Shown: positions 26,989-35,758, counted from the first letter of the stretch. The stretch is 64,000 nucleotides of DNA from Acetobacterium woodii (GCA_016213825.1 JACQZP010000026.1:248001-312000); one strand, 5' to 3'. The notes: generated by a model not told the origin, from the sequence alone. Numbers and translations: made by a program.

Positions 26989-27630
26989 ATGGAATTCATG
27001 AAAAATTTAGGCGAATTGCTGCAGACCCGCAGTGACTTTTTTATCGAACTGCTGCTGCAGCATATTGTGCTGAGTCTGATCGCGATTGTGATTATTACGG
27101 TGGTGGGGGTTACCACCGGGATTCTGATTTCCAAATCGAAAAAGGCTGCCAGTGTGGTGATTGGCCTCACTAACGTGCTCTATACCATCCCCTCCATTGC
27201 GATGTTCGGTTTTTTTGTCTCGATTACCGGTATCGGTAATACCACAGCGATCATTGCCCTGGTGATTTATGGACTGCTACCGGTGATCCGTAACACCTAT
27301 GTGGGGCTCACCGAGGTGGATGATCAGATTCTGGAGGCTGCGGTGGGGATGGGCAGCACCCCCTGGCAGCTGCTTTCAAAGATCCAGTTTCCCCTGGCCT
27401 TGCCGGTGATCATCGCCGGGATCCGCAACATGGTGGTAATGACCATTGCCCTGGCCGGGATTGCTTCCTTTATCGGCGCCGGCGGCCTGGGCGTGGCGAT
27501 CTGGCGGGGCATCACCACGAATTTTGATGAGATGACCGTAGCCGGCAGTCTGCTGGTAGCGCTGTTGGCCTTTGTGGCCGACGGAATTTTGGGAATAATT
27601 GAGAAAAGATTACTGAGGAGGACAAAATGA
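26989..27630 (+). CDS. opuCB: Osmoprotectant (glycine betaine/choline type) ABC transporter permease
   Basis: About 213 residues with five or six hydrophobic spans. The EAA-loop region reads EAAVGMGSTPWQLLSKIQFPLALPVI, matching OpuCB/OpuBB/ProW-type permeases; IASFIGAGGLGVAIWRGI follows. The start is uncertain: ATG 26989 or 26998 with a weak GGGAAAG site, or GTG 26974. The stop overlaps the next gene by four bases (ATGA), so the operon is translationally coupled. Imports compatible solutes through the membrane with the following lipoprotein and ATPase. Confidence 0.88.
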   Translation: MEFMKNLGELLQTRSDFFIELLLQHIVLSLIAIVIITVVGVTTGILISKSKKAASVVIGLTNVLYTIPSIAMFGFFVSITGIGNTTAIIALVIYGLLPVIRNTYVGLTEVDDQILEAAVGMGSTPWQLLSKIQFPLALPVIIAGIRNMVVMTIALAGIASFIGAGGLGVAIWRGITTNFDEMTVAGSLLVALLAFVADGILGIIEKRLLRRTK

Positions 27631-28511
27631 AAAAGTGGATGGGTTTAGCATTAATCGTTGTACTGGTATTTTTAGCGGCCGGTTGTCAAGCCGAGGATAA
27701 GAAGGTGGTTATCGCTTCAAAACCGATGGCGGAAAGCTATATCATTGCTGAAATGATGGGCCAGCTGATCGAAGCCAACTCCGATATTAAAGTAGAGTAT
27801 AAAATGGGCATTGGTGGCGGAACCTCCAATATTCAACCAGCCATGGAAGCTGGAGAAATTGACATGTACCCGGAATATACCGGCACCGGCTGGCTGTTTG
27901 TCCTGAAAAATGAATTGGTTACCGATCCGGAAGCCCTTTACGAAGGGGTCAAAACGCAGTATCAGGAAAAGTACAATTTTGCTTGGCTGGATCGCTATGG
28001 CTTTAATGATACCTACGCTTTGGCGATGGATAAAACCAAAGCTGATAGTATGGGCATTAATACTTTTTTAGATCTGGCGGCTCAAAGTGGCAACCTGGTA
28101 CTGGGCTCGGAATATGATTTTTATGAACGTGAAGACGGCTACCCGGGTTTAGTGACGGCCTATGGTTTTAATTTCAAGGAAACCAAAGAGCTGGATATCG
28201 GTTTGAAATACAAGGCCATTGGTGAGGGTCAGGTGGATGTCATCAATAACTTTTCCACTGATGGACTACTGGCTGAATATGATTTAAAGGTGTTAAAAGA
28301 CGATAAGGGGTTTTTCCCGGCCTACGAAGCCGCCACCGTGATCCGTCAGGAAACCCTGGACAAGTATCCGGAACTGGAAGGGATTCTTAATAAGCTGGAG
28401 GGACAGATCAGTGATCAGGAAATGCAGCAGATGAATTATTATGTGGAAAAAGAAAACCGGGATGCCGGTGACGTTGCCGCCGAATTTCTGAAAAACAAAG
28501 GCTTGTTATAA
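27627..28511 (+). CDS. opuCC: Osmoprotectant-binding lipoprotein (OpuAC/OpuCC family)
   Basis: 294 residues with RBS GAGGA. A lipoprotein signal peptide ends in lipobox LAAGC. Mature sequence VVIASKPMAESYIIAEMMGQLIE and MEAGEIDMYPEYTGTGW is characteristic of glycine betaine/carnitine/choline-binding proteins (QAT family). It sits at the outer face of the membrane and delivers substrate to the permease encoded immediately upstream. The exact solute cannot be assigned. Confidence 0.9.
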   Translation: MKKWMGLALIVVLVFLAAGCQAEDKKVVIASKPMAESYIIAEMMGQLIEANSDIKVEYKMGIGGGTSNIQPAMEAGEIDMYPEYTGTGWLFVLKNELVTDPEALYEGVKTQYQEKYNFAWLDRYGFNDTYALAMDKTKADSMGINTFLDLAAQSGNLVLGSEYDFYEREDGYPGLVTAYGFNFKETKELDIGLKYKAIGEGQVDVINNFSTDGLLAEYDLKVLKDDKGFFPAYEAATVIRQETLDKYPELEGILNKLEGQISDQEMQQMNYYVEKENRDAGDVAAEFLKNKGLL

Positions 28512-28515
28512 CCCG

Positions 28516-29472
28516 ATGATTGAGTTTAGAGATGTCAGCCAGCAGTATGAAGCCGAGAAACCGATTATCCGAAATTTGAGCCTGACCGTTGACAGGGGGG
28601 AGTTTGTAGTGCTGATCGGCCCGTCCGGCTGCGGGAAAACGACCCTGTTAAAAATGATCAATGGTCTGATTCAGCCGGACCGTGGTGAAATCCGGATCAA
28701 GGGAAAAGAGATAAAAGCGTGGGATTCGATTACCCTGAAACGAAACATCGGCTATGTGATTCAGCAGGTGGGGCTGTTTCCTCATCTGACCATTGAAAAA
28801 AATATTGCTTATGCTCTGGAGCTTCAAAAGGCCAGCGAAACCCTGAAAAAAGAACGAGCCCGGGAGCTGATTCAACTGGTCGGGCTGGAAGAAAATTATC
28901 TGCCTAAATATCCCAACGAATTAAGCGGCGGCCAGAAGCAACGGGTGGGTATTGCCCGGGCGCTGGCGGCGGATCCGGAAATAATCCTGATGGATGAGCC
29001 TTTGGGTGCGGTGGATCAGATTAACCGGGGAGTGCTCCAGGATGAAATCATCCGGATTTATCAGACTCTGAATAAAACCATTGTTTTTGTCACTCACGAC
29101 ATTGAGGAAGCCATCAAACTGGGAACCAAAATTGTGGTGATGAACCAGGGAGAAATCATGGAAGTGGGTACCCGGGATGAGATTGTCTTTGATAATAAGA
29201 GTCGTTATGTCCAAGATTTTATCGGCAACAAGGGCTTTTTATCCTACTTGAATATTGTCAAAATTGGACAGGTGGTTTGTCCTGTTAATGGCAGCACCAA
29301 CAGACAGGTCTCGGAAAAAAATATGAATTTTTGGGTGACCGATGCCGATCCGCTGATTGTGGGCATCCGGATCTGTCTGGAAAACGGCGTGAATCAGATT
29401 GGGGTTCGGGATGCGGCTGGGCGAGCCGTTGGTGTCTTTGATCTAAGCTGTTTATCCCGGCTGAAGTTTTAA
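28516..29472 (+). CDS. opuCA: Osmoprotectant ABC transporter ATP-binding protein
   Basis: 318 residues. Walker A GPSGCGKTT, Q-loop VIQQVG, signature LSGGQKQR, Walker B ILMDEPLGAVD and switch THDIEEA are all intact. The C-terminal ~80 residues follow the nucleotide-binding domain as a single short CBS-like region (ITPLIVGIR-type fold, NGVNQIGVRDAAGRAVGVFD) instead of the two CBS domains usual in OpuCA. Last gene of the three-gene operon. A second permease (OpuCD) is absent, so the permease is probably a homodimer. Confidence 0.9.
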   Translation: MIEFRDVSQQYEAEKPIIRNLSLTVDRGEFVVLIGPSGCGKTTLLKMINGLIQPDRGEIRIKGKEIKAWDSITLKRNIGYVIQQVGLFPHLTIEKNIAYALELQKASETLKKERARELIQLVGLEENYLPKYPNELSGGQKQRVGIARALAADPEIILMDEPLGAVDQINRGVLQDEIIRIYQTLNKTIVFVTHDIEEAIKLGTKIVVMNQGEIMEVGTRDEIVFDNKSRYVQDFIGNKGFLSYLNIVKIGQVVCPVNGSTNRQVSEKNMNFWVTDADPLIVGIRICLENGVNQIGVRDAAGRAVGVFDLSCLSRLKF

Positions 29473-29519
29473 ATGATCTCGATGAAATAATAATAAAAAC
29501 CAAAACAACAAACCCAAAA

Positions 29520-29567
29520 TAAAAAGCCGTCGGTATCCCCGAAAAACAATGGGGATACCGACGGCTT
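29520..29567 (-). terminator. Strong terminator for the CPBP protease gene (minus strand)
   Basis: A perfect 17-bp stem: the arm at 29524-29540 (AAGCCGTCGGTATCCCC) pairs with 29551-29567. On the minus strand it is followed by TTTTTATTTT. On the plus strand there is no T run, so it works mainly for the leftward gene. Confidence 0.8.
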
Positions 29568-29593
29568 CATGCATTGTTACTACGCTTCATGCA

Positions 29594-30469
29594 TTATTCC
29601 GAAACAATAGGTTTTGGTTCTCCAACCCGAACAAAACAGATGGCGCCAACAACGATCAGCCCGATGCCACCGATGATCCCGGTAGGTAGGGGACCGATGA
29701 AGGGGCTGGGGGTTCCCAGGGTAAACCAGATCGAAATGGCCGCAAATCCGTTTAGGGAACCATGGGCGATTGAAGCCGGCAAAAAGCTTTTGGTGCGGAT
29801 GGCCAGCAATGAGAAAAATGAACCAATAAACAAACAAAAGAGAACCATCGCCAGAATGCCACCCCAGGGAGCGGTGGGATAGCCAGTTCCGTAATTATGT
29901 CCCATAGCGATGATCGGCGCATGCCACAAACCCCAGATAATCCCGGAAATGACAATCGCAACCCGGGGGCTGTACATTTCCATCAGTTTTGGCAGCAGGT
30001 AACCCCGCCAGCCAATTTCTTCACCAGAGGTGGTGATGATGTTAATTAGGGGGCTGATAAAAATACCTAATGCCAGTTGGGTGATAAAGATGGTCAATAG
30101 GCTGCCTTCCGGCAGAGACACGCCCTGAGCTGCGTAGAGGCTGGCCATCTGGCTCATGGTAGGGTCAAACTGACTAGGAAACAGCAGAAAATAGATCACG
30201 GCTCCCAACGCAATCAGCAGAGCCGGGCCAAACCAGGCGATCAGATAATAGCGGACATTGCCTCTTACGTGCGGCTTAAGACCGAAGTCCTTAAACCCTT
30301 CCTTAGTGATAAGCCGGGTGATCACCACCGAAATGGCCGGCATCAGCATCACTGCCGATAGTACAAAAATGCTATAACTGTTAGCCAGCCCGCCATTGGC
30401 CATTAAAGCGAATTCCAGAGTCCAGGTCAGAAAAAAAGTTAGTCCTAAAAATATTGCTAATCGTTTCAT
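29594..30469 (-). CDS. CPBP-family intramembrane metalloprotease (CAAX protease-like)
   Basis: 291 residues with RBS AAGGAGA. Polytopic membrane protein with the family motifs EEIGWRGYLLP (EExxxR), a following IIWGLWHAPI (FxxxH-type) and SIAHGSLNG (second histidine region). These glutamates and histidines form the zinc/glutamate active site of CPBP (Abi/Rce1-like) proteases. Follows the XRE regulator gene by 25 bases on the same strand, so the two likely form one transcript. In other Firmicutes such pairs act in bacteriocin self-immunity or membrane protein processing; no bacteriocin gene is visible here. Confidence 0.87.
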   Translation of the reverse strand: MKRLAIFLGLTFFLTWTLEFALMANGGLANSYSIFVLSAVMLMPAISVVITRLITKEGFKDFGLKPHVRGNVRYYLIAWFGPALLIALGAVIYFLLFPSQFDPTMSQMASLYAAQGVSLPEGSLLTIFITQLALGIFISPLINIITTSGEEIGWRGYLLPKLMEMYSPRVAIVISGIIWGLWHAPIIAMGHNYGTGYPTAPWGGILAMVLFCLFIGSFFSLLAIRTKSFLPASIAHGSLNGFAAISIWFTLGTPSPFIGPLPTGIIGGIGLIVVGAICFVRVGEPKPIVSE

Positions 30470-30494
30470 AGAGTGTCTCCTTGTAGTTTAATAG

Positions 30495-31607
30495 TTAAAT
30501 ATTCAAATATTCTTTCAATTGTTTAACCAGATCAAGAAAGCGGCGATCCGCTTTAATAAAGTCAAATTGGGGGTTAGCAACCAGTCCGTCCAGCATACTT
30601 TGCTTGATGACTTCCTCGCTGCGGGGTGCCCCGACTCCCAGGTCGAAATCCTCAAACCAGGGCTGGATGGCGTCAAAATAGCCGTCACCGTGGAGTGTGT
30701 AGGGGAAAAAACCAGAAATGCAGACCTGAGTATAATCAGCCAGGTAAGCAAGGGTGGTATCGGCATCCTGATGGATGGCATAGACCTGGGCGGCGGCGCA
30801 ATAAACCTGGGCCATGGTGTTGGGGTGGAGGGCATCCAAATCATAGAGTTCGGCGACGCCCAGGGTGCGGGTCAGAATCGTTTCGATCCGTTCGAGCTCG
30901 CCGGCATTTAGCATCAGATAAGCGGAAGCCGAGGAAACCAGAAACAGCAGATGTTGGTACATGCTGATCTGCAGTACCTGTTTGGCTTTATCCAGATTTC
31001 CGGCCATCTGATAAGCCATGGCCAGCATTTCGGTATCAGTGGGGAAGGGGCGGACGGTTTCACCCACTAGCGCCATGATCTGATCGGGTTGATTGAGCAT
31101 CAGATAACTGGTGGCTTCCATAGACATTGCGTCCCGAACCAGAAACCGGTCATCACTTTCAGTTTGGATTCGCTGGCACAGCTTCACGGTATTTTCCAGA
31201 ATCGCCCGGCCTTTATCCGCATCGTCAGCAAGCATATGGTGGTTGATCAGAAGAATCGCCATCTGCAGCAGCAGCGGAAAACAGGAGTAGTATTTTTTAA
31301 TAATCGCTTCACATTCGGCTAGCACCTCGGCAAAAGCTTTTGTTGCGAAATCATCAGCCAGCCGATGATACAAGGCTTTGATATCCTCGGGAGTCAGCTG
31401 GGGCGAATAGCCCATCAGATCATCGATACTGATATTAAAATAGGCGCCAAGCTGGGGCAGAAAGGTAATATCCGGGTAGCTCTGGCCAGTTTCCCATTTG
31501 GAAACCGATGCTTTGGAAACCCCGATATAGGCGGCCAGGTCTTCCTGGGTAATGCCCTTCTCCCGACGCTTGGCCACAATAATTTTGCCAATATTAATTT
31601 CTTTCAT
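30495..31607 (-). CDS. XRE-family transcriptional regulator with C-terminal helical-repeat domain
   Basis: 370 residues with a strong site GAGGTGATG before the ATG. The N-terminal ~65 residues are a Cro/C1-type HTH (IIVAKRREKGITQEDLAAYIGVS, then KASVSKWETGQSYPD). The rest is all-helical and TPR-like (repeated 'LxxLAxxY' patterns), a build seen in Rgg/PlcR-type peptide-responsive regulators, though no specific peptide-binding signature can be claimed. A promoter and a 7-3-7 palindrome lie upstream, suggesting autoregulation. Confidence 0.85.
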   Translation of the reverse strand: MKEINIGKIIVAKRREKGITQEDLAAYIGVSKASVSKWETGQSYPDITFLPQLGAYFNISIDDLMGYSPQLTPEDIKALYHRLADDFATKAFAEVLAECEAIIKKYYSCFPLLLQMAILLINHHMLADDADKGRAILENTVKLCQRIQTESDDRFLVRDAMSMEATSYLMLNQPDQIMALVGETVRPFPTDTEMLAMAYQMAGNLDKAKQVLQISMYQHLLFLVSSASAYLMLNAGELERIETILTRTLGVAELYDLDALHPNTMAQVYCAAAQVYAIHQDADTTLAYLADYTQVCISGFFPYTLHGDGYFDAIQPWFEDFDLGVGAPRSEEVIKQSMLDGLVANPQFDFIKADRRFLDLVKQLKEYLNI

Positions 31608-31624
31608 TTCATCACCTCAACCCA

Positions 31625-31653
31625 ATTATAGAACCATCTGAAGAAAAGCACAA
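31625..31653 (-). promoter_or_regulatory. Sigma-A promoter of the XRE regulator
   Basis: Minus strand TTGTGC (31653-31648), 17-base spacer, TATAAT (31630-31625), just before the GAGGTGATG ribosome site. Confidence 0.65.
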
Positions 31654-31672
31654 TCGATTTGCGGTTGATTTT

Positions 31673-31689
31673 AGTTGATTAAATCAACT
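31673..31689. promoter_or_regulatory. Palindromic operator candidate AGTTGAT-TAA-ATCAACT
   Basis: A perfect 7-3-7 inverted repeat about 20 bases upstream of the -35 element of the XRE gene. Likely site for the XRE protein, by position. Confidence 0.45.
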
Positions 31690-31801
31690 TTAGGTTAACG
31701 AAGACGTTGATTAAGGGTCTTAATAAAAATTAATTATGGTTAGTCAACAAGGTCACTGCTTATTAAATAGTGAAAAAATAGTCAAAAAAAAAAGAATCAA
31801 G

Positions 31802-31830
31802 TTGACAAATATCAAGATATGTTGTAAATT
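31802..31830 (+). promoter_or_regulatory. Sigma-A promoter for the CorC-type transporter leader
   Basis: TTGACA (31802-31807), 17-base spacer, TAAATT (31825-31830). Confidence 0.7.
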
Positions 31831-31875
31831 TAAATACGTCTATGTAAGATTTTTTAAACGAAAGGAAATAAAAAA

Positions 31876-31980
31876 ATGGATGATGAACCTGGGGAAGCTG
31901 AGAATTGCGTAAATCGCACAAAACTGGATAGAACGAATTTTAATCAATTTAATCGTTTATTTTATCATTTGAGGCCATAA
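31876..31980 (+). CDS. Possible 34-residue leader peptide
   Basis: ATG at 31876 is preceded by AAAGGAAA and opens a 34-codon frame starting MDDEPGEAENC and ending FYHLRP before TAA. It lies between a strong promoter and an attenuator-like hairpin upstream of a CorC/HlyC-type gene. The N-terminal half is acidic and contains Pro and Gly codons; the C-terminal half is rich in Asn and Phe. Translation-dependent attenuation, as in mgtL-type leaders, would fit but is inferred from layout alone. It may instead be a structured non-coding leader. Confidence 0.35.
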   Translation: MDDEPGEAENCVNRTKLDRTNFNQFNRLFYHLRP

Positions 31981-31985
31981 TATCC

Positions 31986-32016
31986 AAAAGACGGGGTATT
32001 GTTGTGTCTTTTTTTT
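31986..32016 (+). terminator. Attenuator-like hairpin in leader
   Basis: AAAAGAC (31986-31992) pairs with GTCTTTT (32006-32012), followed by more T. It lies 25 bases before the transporter gene and would end the leader transcript. Confidence 0.5.
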
Positions 32017-32040
32017 GTAATTAAATAAGGAGGATTATAA

Positions 32041-33366
32041 TTGATTATACAAATTTTATTTTTATTTTTATTAGTTCTATTAAATGCGTTTTTTGCAGCG
32101 TCAGAAATGGCTCTGATCTCATTAAATGATACAAAAATCAAAGTGATGGCAGAGGATGGTAATAAAAAAGCCAAACAACTGGTAAAACTGCTGGGAGAAC
32201 CCAGCCGCTTCCTGGCAACTATTCAAATCGGCATCACTCTGGCCGGTTTTTTAGCCAGTGCCTTTGCGGCAGAGAGTTTTGCCGATCCTATCGTGGCGAT
32301 TTTAAAACAATACAACCTTCCGGTTTCGGAGGGGGTATTAAAAGCCACCACCCTGGTGGTGATTACCTTGATTCTTTCATATTTTACGCTGGTTCTGGGC
32401 GAATTGGTACCAAAACGAATCGCTATGAAAAAAGCTGAAAGCATCGCTTTTTTTGCAGTAGGAATTTTATCGATTTTGTCAAAAGTTACTGCCCCAATAG
32501 TTAAACTCTTAACCGTTTCAACTAACTTCTTTGTCCGCTTGGCGGGCATCGATCCCAATTCGGATGATGATGATGTCACCGAAGAAGAAATCAGAATGAT
32601 GGTGGATGTGGGGGAAGAACGCGGTGCCATTAACGAACGTGAAAAAACGATGATTAATAATATCTTTGAGTTTAATAATAAAACGGTTTCGGACATTATG
32701 ACCCATCGGGTCGATTTATTCAGTGTGTCGGTTACCATCGAGCTTGAAGAACTAATCAGTTATGTTAAGGATGAAAAGTATACGAGAATCCCTGTGTATG
32801 AAGGAACCGTGGACAATATCATTGGAATTTTACATGTTAAGGATCTGATTTTTCTGATTAATGAAGAATCAACCGATGATTTTAGAATCATGGACAAGAT
32901 TAGAAAACCTTATTACGTTTCGACGGGTAAGAAAATCGATGAATTGTTTGTGGACTTGCAGAAAGCCAAGACCCACATCGCCGTTGTTATTGACGAATAC
33001 GGCGGCACTGCTGGGATTGTCACTATCGAAGATCTGATCGAAGAGATCGTCGGCAATATTTTTGATGAATTCGATGAAGAAGAAATTGAGTTCAAAAAGA
33101 TTGATGAACTGACCTATGAAGTCAGTGGGATGATCAGTCTTGACGATCTGGAAGAATTGCTGGATACCGATTTACCGATTGAAGACTATGATACCTTAAG
33201 CGGATTTCTGATTGGCCTGATCGGAAACATTCCCACTAAAGAAGATCTTCAGGAAATTGAGTATCGGCATCTAAAATTCAAGATTCTCGATGTCTCTGAG
33301 AAACGGATTGAAAAGGCCATTGTTTATATTGGCGAACTGAATGCCGATATGGATCAAAATAATTAG
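32041..33366 (+). CDS. HlyC/CorC-family transporter (DUF21-CBS-CBS-CorC_HlyC)
   Basis: 441 residues. TTG start fixed by AAGGAGG seven bases upstream. Four hydrophobic helices in an N-terminal CNNM/DUF21 domain (~1-190), two CBS domains (~205-330, with the typical R-I-PVYE and [15 protein letters not shown] motifs) and the C-terminal CorC_HlyC domain (~345-430). Related proteins (MpfA/YhdP, CNNM) export or regulate magnesium or other divalent ions. A leader with a small ORF and a terminator-like hairpin precedes it, hinting at ion- or translation-dependent control. Confidence 0.9.
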   Translation: MIIQILFLFLLVLLNAFFAASEMALISLNDTKIKVMAEDGNKKAKQLVKLLGEPSRFLATIQIGITLAGFLASAFAAESFADPIVAILKQYNLPVSEGVLKATTLVVITLILSYFTLVLGELVPKRIAMKKAESIAFFAVGILSILSKVTAPIVKLLTVSTNFFVRLAGIDPNSDDDDVTEEEIRMMVDVGEERGAINEREKTMINNIFEFNNKTVSDIMTHRVDLFSVSVTIELEELISYVKDEKYTRIPVYEGTVDNIIGILHVKDLIFLINEESTDDFRIMDKIRKPYYVSTGKKIDELFVDLQKAKTHIAVVIDEYGGTAGIVTIEDLIEEIVGNIFDEFDEEEIEFKKIDELTYEVSGMISLDDLEELLDTDLPIEDYDTLSGFLIGLIGNIPTKEDLQEIEYRHLKFKILDVSEKRIEKAIVYIGELNADMDQNN

Positions 33367-33382
33367 CAAAAATACGGATACG

Positions 33383-33419
33383 TGGTGGCGTTGAATAATA
33401 GACGTCACCATTTTTTTTT
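33383..33419 (+). terminator. Rho-independent terminator
   Basis: TGGTGGCGT (33383-33391) pairs with ACGTCACCA (33402-33410, one G-U), then nine T. Confidence 0.85.
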
Positions 33420-33556
33420 AATTTCCAAAGCTTTCCAAAATAGCGTTAGCCTATTAAAAATTGTGGGAATAAACCTGAAAAATTGGGTATATAAAAAATA
33501 CAAATTAATAACTGTATAATTCACACAAGACTTTATGCAAAAAAGGAGAAAACCAA

Positions 33557-33880
33557 ATGGTAGAGCAAATTTTTAAACTTGCCGGTGGAAATGAAAAAGT
33601 TGTTGAAAAGGTAATTCTTGATGAAAATCTTCATTATATGCACATTGTTATTAATCAGAGTGATGGATTTCCCGAGCACTTTACTAATGCGACGGTGTAT
33701 ATGACGGTGGTGCGGGGGTTTGTCTCGCTGCAACTGGACGATCAAGATTATTACGCCTATCCAGCTGGTACGGTATTAAAGATTCCTGTTAACACAAGAA
33801 TGAATCTCAATAATTTCAACCCGGAAACCCTGGAACTGATCATTATTAAAGCACCGCCGCCAGCCGAATTACCGGAATAA
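33557..33880 (+). CDS. Small cupin-domain protein
   Basis: 107 residues with RBS AAAAGGAG. A single beta-barrel with cupin spacing: HYMHIVINQSDGFPEHFTNATVYMTVVRG, then YYAYPAGTVLKIPVNTRM. The first motif keeps H and E (EHF) but the second cupin motif lacks the usual metal histidine, so metal binding is doubtful. A D-2-hydroxyacid dehydrogenase gene starts 32 bases downstream and is probably cotranscribed. Function unknown. Confidence 0.7.
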   Translation: MVEQIFKLAGGNEKVVEKVILDENLHYMHIVINQSDGFPEHFTNATVYMTVVRGFVSLQLDDQDYYAYPAGTVLKIPVNTRMNLNNFNPETLELIIIKAPPPAELPE

Positions 33881-33912
33881 GGACAAAAAAATTTGCAAAG
33901 CAGGAGAATAAT

Positions 33913-34872
33913 ATGAAAATAGTCGTATTGGACGGATATACCTTAAACCCGGGCGATCTCTCCTGGGATCGGTTAAAAAAGATTGGAATGCTGACAGTCT
34001 ATGACCGGACTACAGAAGACGAGGTGGCTCAGCGGATCGGTGATGCTGAAATTGTGTTCACCAACAAGACTCCCATTTCTAAAGAAATATTGACAATCTG
34101 CAAGGGGATAAAATACATTGGGGTGTTGGCGACCGGTTATAATAGTGTCGATGTGGTAGCTGCTAGTGAAAATAATATCGTCGTAACCAATATTCCTAAC
34201 TATGGCACCGATGCGGTGTCACAGTTTGCCATCGCCTTATTGATGGAACTGTGCCACCGCATTGGCGATCACTCCCAGTCAGTATTGGCTGGCGACTGGG
34301 CTAATAACTCAGACTGGAGTTATTGGAATTATCCGCTGATTGAGTTGTCAGGAAAAACTATGGGGATCATTGGGTTCGGAAAAATCGGTCAGCGTACCGG
34401 TCACATTGCCCAGTCTTTAGGGATGAAGGTGTTGGCCTATGATATGAATAAATTTCCGGAACTGGAGTCAGAAACCTGCCAATATGTATCCCTAGACGAA
34501 TTGTTTGCTGGTTCAGATGTGATTATTCTCCATATCCCGCTTTTCGCAATAACAAGGGGTATCATCAATGCCGAGAGTATTGAAAAAATGAAGGATGGGG
34601 TTCTGATTATCAACAACTCCCGAGGTCAGCTGATCGTCGAAGAAGATCTTAAAGAGGCGTTAAATGCCGGTAAGGTGGGAGGCGCTGCTGTGGATGTGGT
34701 ATCTACCGAGCCCATCAAACTGAATAACCCCTTGCTCCAGGCCAAAAATATAATCATTACCCCTCATATTTCATGGGCTCCCCGGGAAAGTCGACAACGG
34801 CTGATGGATATTGCGGTTGAAAATCTGGCCAAGTTTCTAGTCGGTGAGTCTCGAAATGTGGTGAATGGATAG
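33913..34872 (+). CDS. D-2-hydroxyacid dehydrogenase (glycerate/hydroxypyruvate-type)
   Basis: 319 residues with RBS AGGAG. Rossmann NAD motif GIIGFGKIGQ, then the family signature INNSRGQLIVEEDL with catalytic Arg region and AAVDVVSTEPI, and catalytic His in TPHISWAP. The N-terminus LDGYTLNPGDLSWDRL resembles glycerate dehydrogenases of Firmicutes. Reversibly reduces a 2-oxoacid with NAD(P)H in the cytoplasm. The substrate is not fixed by sequence. Confidence 0.88.
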   Translation: MKIVVLDGYTLNPGDLSWDRLKKIGMLTVYDRTTEDEVAQRIGDAEIVFTNKTPISKEILTICKGIKYIGVLATGYNSVDVVAASENNIVVTNIPNYGTDAVSQFAIALLMELCHRIGDHSQSVLAGDWANNSDWSYWNYPLIELSGKTMGIIGFGKIGQRTGHIAQSLGMKVLAYDMNKFPELESETCQYVSLDELFAGSDVIILHIPLFAITRGIINAESIEKMKDGVLIINNSRGQLIVEEDLKEALNAGKVGGAAVDVVSTEPIKLNNPLLQAKNIIITPHISWAPRESRQRLMDIAVENLAKFLVGESRNVVNG

Positions 34873-34889
34873 AGCTTTCGGTTTTATAA

Positions 34890-34930
34890 CAAAAAACACA
34901 TCAAAGCCTGACAGCTTTGATGTGTTTTTG
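34890..34930. terminator. Bidirectional terminator between convergent genes
   Basis: AACACATCAAAGC pairs with GCTTTGATGTGTT; A run before and T run after. Serves the dehydrogenase (+) and the crcB pair (-). Confidence 0.85.
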
Positions 34931-34955
34931 TTGTTGTTAACTGCTTTTTCAGTCA

Positions 34956-35309
34956 CTAGAAAGTGGCTGAAATCAGGAATCCTCCGTAAAAAGCGAGAAA
35001 GCTCAATACCAGCGTGACCAGTACATAAACAATAGCGCTGAGGATCCGGTTATTTTGTAACAGCACAAAATCTTCAAACATAAAGGTTGAAAAGGTTGTA
35101 TAGGCTCCTAGAAAGCCTTCGGCAAATAAACCATAAAGAAGCGTTGAGATATCAAAACCGGTTACCACCCCTAAAAGAAAGGCACCAGAAACATTGATGA
35201 TAAAGGTACCAATAGGGATGTGCTGATGCCGGGAAGCAAAACGCTTACCCAGATAGTAACGGGTGGTGCTACCCAAAGCTCCACCAAGGATGACACATAA
35301 AGTTTCCAT
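34956..35309 (-). CDS. crcB: Fluoride channel subunit, CrcB/FluC family
   Basis: 117 residues, four hydrophobic helices. Family motifs GGALGSTTRYYL, GTFIINVSGAFLLG and GAYTTFSTF are present. Fluc channels are dual-topology dimers; Firmicutes often encode two different subunits side by side, as here. Starts 11 bases after the stop of the other crcB, in one transcript under a fluoride riboswitch. Exports fluoride across the membrane. Confidence 0.93.
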   Translation of the reverse strand: METLCVILGGALGSTTRYYLGKRFASRHQHIPIGTFIINVSGAFLLGVVTGFDISTLLYGLFAEGFLGAYTTFSTFMFEDFVLLQNNRILSAIVYVLVTLVLSFLAFYGGFLISATF

Positions 35310-35320
35310 CGGGAAAATCC

Positions 35321-35758
35321 TTAATTATAATCAAAACTGAAACGAGAGACCAGAGTTTTACCAAAGGGATGTAACAGATGATGGCCGATCAGATGACCCA
35401 TGTAAACAGCCCCTAAACCAAGAAGAATAGAAGCCACAACATAGTAACAGAAGACTCGCAGATAACCGGAATCCAGAATATCAATACTTTCTTTGCAGAA
35501 GGTTGAGTAGGTGGTAAAGGCACCCACCAGTCCGGTGGTCAGACCCAGTTTCAGCTCATCACTGATTCGATCAGTTTTCGAGAACACTGCGTTTAACATC
35601 CCCAGAATTAGGCATCCGACAAGGTTGATTAAAAGGATGGTCAAAGCCAGATTCAACAATTGATCCCCGGATTGAAAAAGTGACGGTGAAGTTTTAAGTT
35701 CGAACCGCAACAGAGCTCCAATAGCCCCGCCAACGGCGATAAAATAGTATTTTTTCAT
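35321..35758 (-). CDS. crcB: Fluoride channel subunit, CrcB/FluC family (first of pair)
   Basis: 145 residues with RBS AGGAGG. N-terminus VGGAIGALLRFEL, then NLVGCLILGMLNA and GLVGAFTTYSTFCKES mark the CrcB fold. It carries a longer C-terminal tail than its partner, with HLIGHHLLHPFG. First gene downstream of the minus-strand fluoride riboswitch. Together with the following crcB it should form a fluoride-specific heterodimeric channel. Confidence 0.93.
   Translation of the reverse strand: MKKYYFIAVGGAIGALLRFELKTSPSLFQSGDQLLNLALTILLINLVGCLILGMLNAVFSKTDRISDELKLGLTTGLVGAFTTYSTFCKESIDILDSGYLRVFCYYVVASILLGLGAVYMGHLIGHHLLHPFGKTLVSRFSFDYN

Noticed and set aside
29568-29594. Short direct repeat GCTTCATGCATT at the end of the CPBP protease gene as an att site
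   Set aside because: Only two 12-base copies 8 bases apart, no integrase nearby; more likely a small local duplication.
31831-32040. M-box magnesium or yybP-ykoY manganese riboswitch before the CorC-type gene
   Set aside because: No match to either consensus could be found by eye. The leader is reported as small ORF plus hairpin instead.
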